Source: Ophiothrix spiculata (Eukaryota > Echinodermata > Ophiuroidea > Amphilepidida > Ophiotrichidae). From it: 26,776 nucleotides of DNA. Position numbers and translations under genes: made by a program. The stretch lies in the NCBI GenBank assembly GCA_000969725.1, contig JXSR01S073620.1; one strand, given 5' to 3'. Below the pieces are notes generated by a model. That model saw only the letters and a program-made list of their open reading frames with translations. It did no database searches and was not told the origin of the DNA. Positions 25,685 through 26,776 of this stretch are shown here, one piece after another. Positions within the stretch are counted from its first letter, which is position 1. The number at the start of each line of letters is the position of its first letter.

Positions 25685-26430
25685 GTAAGTATTCAAATTT
25701 GACCCATCCGTGTTTCGCCGGATTCAGATAATTTAACCATCTCTATTAATGCAACAGCGTAAGTATTCAAATTTGACCCATCCGTGTTTCGCCTGATTCA
25801 GATAATTTTACCATCTCTATTAATGCAACAGCGTAAGTATTCAAATTTGACCCATCTGTGTTTCGCCGGATTCAGATAATTTTACCATCTTTATTAATGC
25901 AACAGCGTAAGTATTCAAATTTGACCCATCCGTGTTTCGCCGGATTCAGATAATTTTACCATCTCTATTAATGCAACAGCGTAAGTATTCAAATTTGACC
26001 CATCCAGTGTTTTGCCGGACTCAGATAATTTTACCATCTCTATTAATGCAACCGCGTAAGTATTCAAATTTGACCCATCCAGTGTTTTGCCGGACTCAGA
26101 TAATTTTACCATCTCTATTAATGCAACAGCGTAAGTATTCATATTTGACCCATCCAGTGTTTTGCCGGATTCAGATAATTTAACCATCTCTATTAATGCA
26201 ACCGCGTAAGTATTCAAATTTGACCCATCCAGTGTTTTGCCGGACTCAGATAATTTAACCATCTCTGTTAATGCAACAGCGTAAGTATTCAAATTTGACC
26301 CATCCAGTGTTTCGCCGGACTCAGATAATTTTACCATCTCTATTAATGCAACAGCGTAAGTATTCAAATTGGACCCATCCAGTGTTTCGCTGGACTCAGA
26401 TAATTTAACCATATCTATTAATGCAACAGC
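25612..26430 (+). repeat. Array of exon 13 3' end with donor: eleven donors at 74-75 bp spacing
   Basis: The exon end followed by GTAAGT recurs with the last exon base at 25684, 25758, 25832, 25906, 25980, 26055, 26130, 26205, 26280, 26355 and 26430. The four units ending at 25758, 25832, 25906 and 25980 are 74 bp (CCGTGTTT); the later ones are 75 bp (CCAGTGTTT, as in the exon). All eleven donors are intact GTAAGTA. Unit junctions read GC-GTAAG-TATTCAAATTT, so only five intron bases are included per unit. Extending exon 13 into the array gives GCG TAA, a stop at once. The array ends where unique sequence (GTAAGTAGCAAGC) begins. Confidence 0.95.
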
Positions 26431-26499
26431 GTAAGTAGCAAGCAATAAAGAGACTGTATTCTATCATACAAAATAACAACCATGTTCAATTATACAACA

Positions 26500-26580
26500 G
26501 TCAAGTTAGCTCAAATAGTAAGGCCCTTGATTGCAGTGAGGAAGGTCATGAGTTCGAGGCCCTGTGGTGCCAAATTTGAG
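26500..26580 (+). other. tRNA-like SINE head in the last intron
   Basis: GTTAGCTCAAATAGTAAGGC resembles an A box and D arm, and GGTCATGAGTTCGAGGCCCT contains a good B box (AGTTCGAGGCC) at tRNA spacing, followed by GTGGTGCCA. The stems are imperfect. It is read as a tRNA-derived SINE head; the rest of the window (26581-26776) may be its body and contains no gene. Confidence 0.6.
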
Positions 26581-26776
26581 TGTGCTTGAAATTTCCTAGT
26601 TGCTGATTTTCTTGTGGTAAACCGGCAACAAACTCAGGGAGATCGATACTCTGGGCTGTGATGGTAATTTAAAGGTCCTTCGTAAGTGTTCACTGCATCG
26701 TAAGATACATGAATTATGCATTAGAAAAATCGAACCCTTTGTTAACGTTGCGTGGGGTCAAGAGGTGGTTTTAGCT

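Noticed and set aside
25612..26430. CRISPR-like array of regular repeats
   Set aside because: Units are fully repeated with no variable spacers, in an animal gene. It is a minisatellite.
25915..26445. 176-residue open frame on the minus strand with a 25-residue repeat
   Set aside because: It exists only because a 75-bp repeat unit is divisible by three. The + strand of the same units is integrin exon 13, and the minus frame has no family resemblance.
26500..26580. Functional tRNA gene ending in CCA
   Set aside because: The stems are imperfect and eukaryotic tRNA genes do not encode CCA, so the match is coincidental to a SINE head.

Overview
The window is animal genomic DNA. It is AT-rich, its coding sequence is split into short exons with GT..AG splice sites, and the introns are packed with LINE, SINE and MITE remnants and minisatellites. 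No prokaryotic signal (operon, ribosome binding site, long ORF) is present. It holds one recognisable gene on the + strand: the middle part of an integrin alpha subunit, with 13 exon positions from 376 to 25684 and both gene ends outside the window. The order and wording of the motifs (GDWRGG, PDSMFGIS, VYIYHGS, three FG-GAP cation loops, R-G-R-P-I-V, AEAERL, PIPF, C-x4-GKC, CKLGNPF) fit the laminin-binding clade (vertebrate alpha-6/alpha-7/alpha-3, insect PS1), with no I domain in the part seen. The host is probably a marine invertebrate deuterostome (echinoderm, hemichordate or cephalochordate). I cannot decide which from sequence alone.

Layout. Exons 1-5 (376-9074) encode the end of beta-propeller blade 3 through blade 7. 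Exon 6 exists in two different 108-nt versions (11056-11163 and 11857-11964) at the propeller-thigh junction. Exon 7 is a 65-nt thigh exon present as a tandem array (12788-13273), interrupted by a 135-N assembly gap. Exons 8 and 9 (15544-15716, 16904-17074) continue the thigh. Exon 10 (21422-21510) carries the genu cysteine loop. Exons 11-13 (22099-25684) are calf-1. Every junction I joined keeps the reading frame.

Most unusual feature. Downstream of seven of the 13 exon positions (1, 2, 6a, 7, 10, 11, 13) the following intron contains re-copied exon sequence. In five of these the copies form tandem arrays spanning the exon 3' end, the splice donor and the start of the intron. The exon 13 array has eleven donors in a row at 74-75 bp spacing. 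In each array, moving to a downstream donor puts a stop codon in frame at or soon after the junction, so only the proximal donor gives a full-length protein. From memory, donor-spanning minisatellites ('mirages') have been described in amphioxus genes. I could not check that here.

The second notable system is the exon 6a/6b pair. Both have the same length and phases but different sequence, and including both creates a TGA exactly at the junction, as expected for mutually exclusive exons.

The remaining intron DNA contains two decayed LINEs (one per strand) plus a third LINE-like tail, several tRNA-derived SINE heads, at least seven families of terminal-inverted-repeat elements (including piggyBac-like TTAA-flanked and hAT-like 8-bp-TSD elements), and intronic tandem arrays unrelated to exons.
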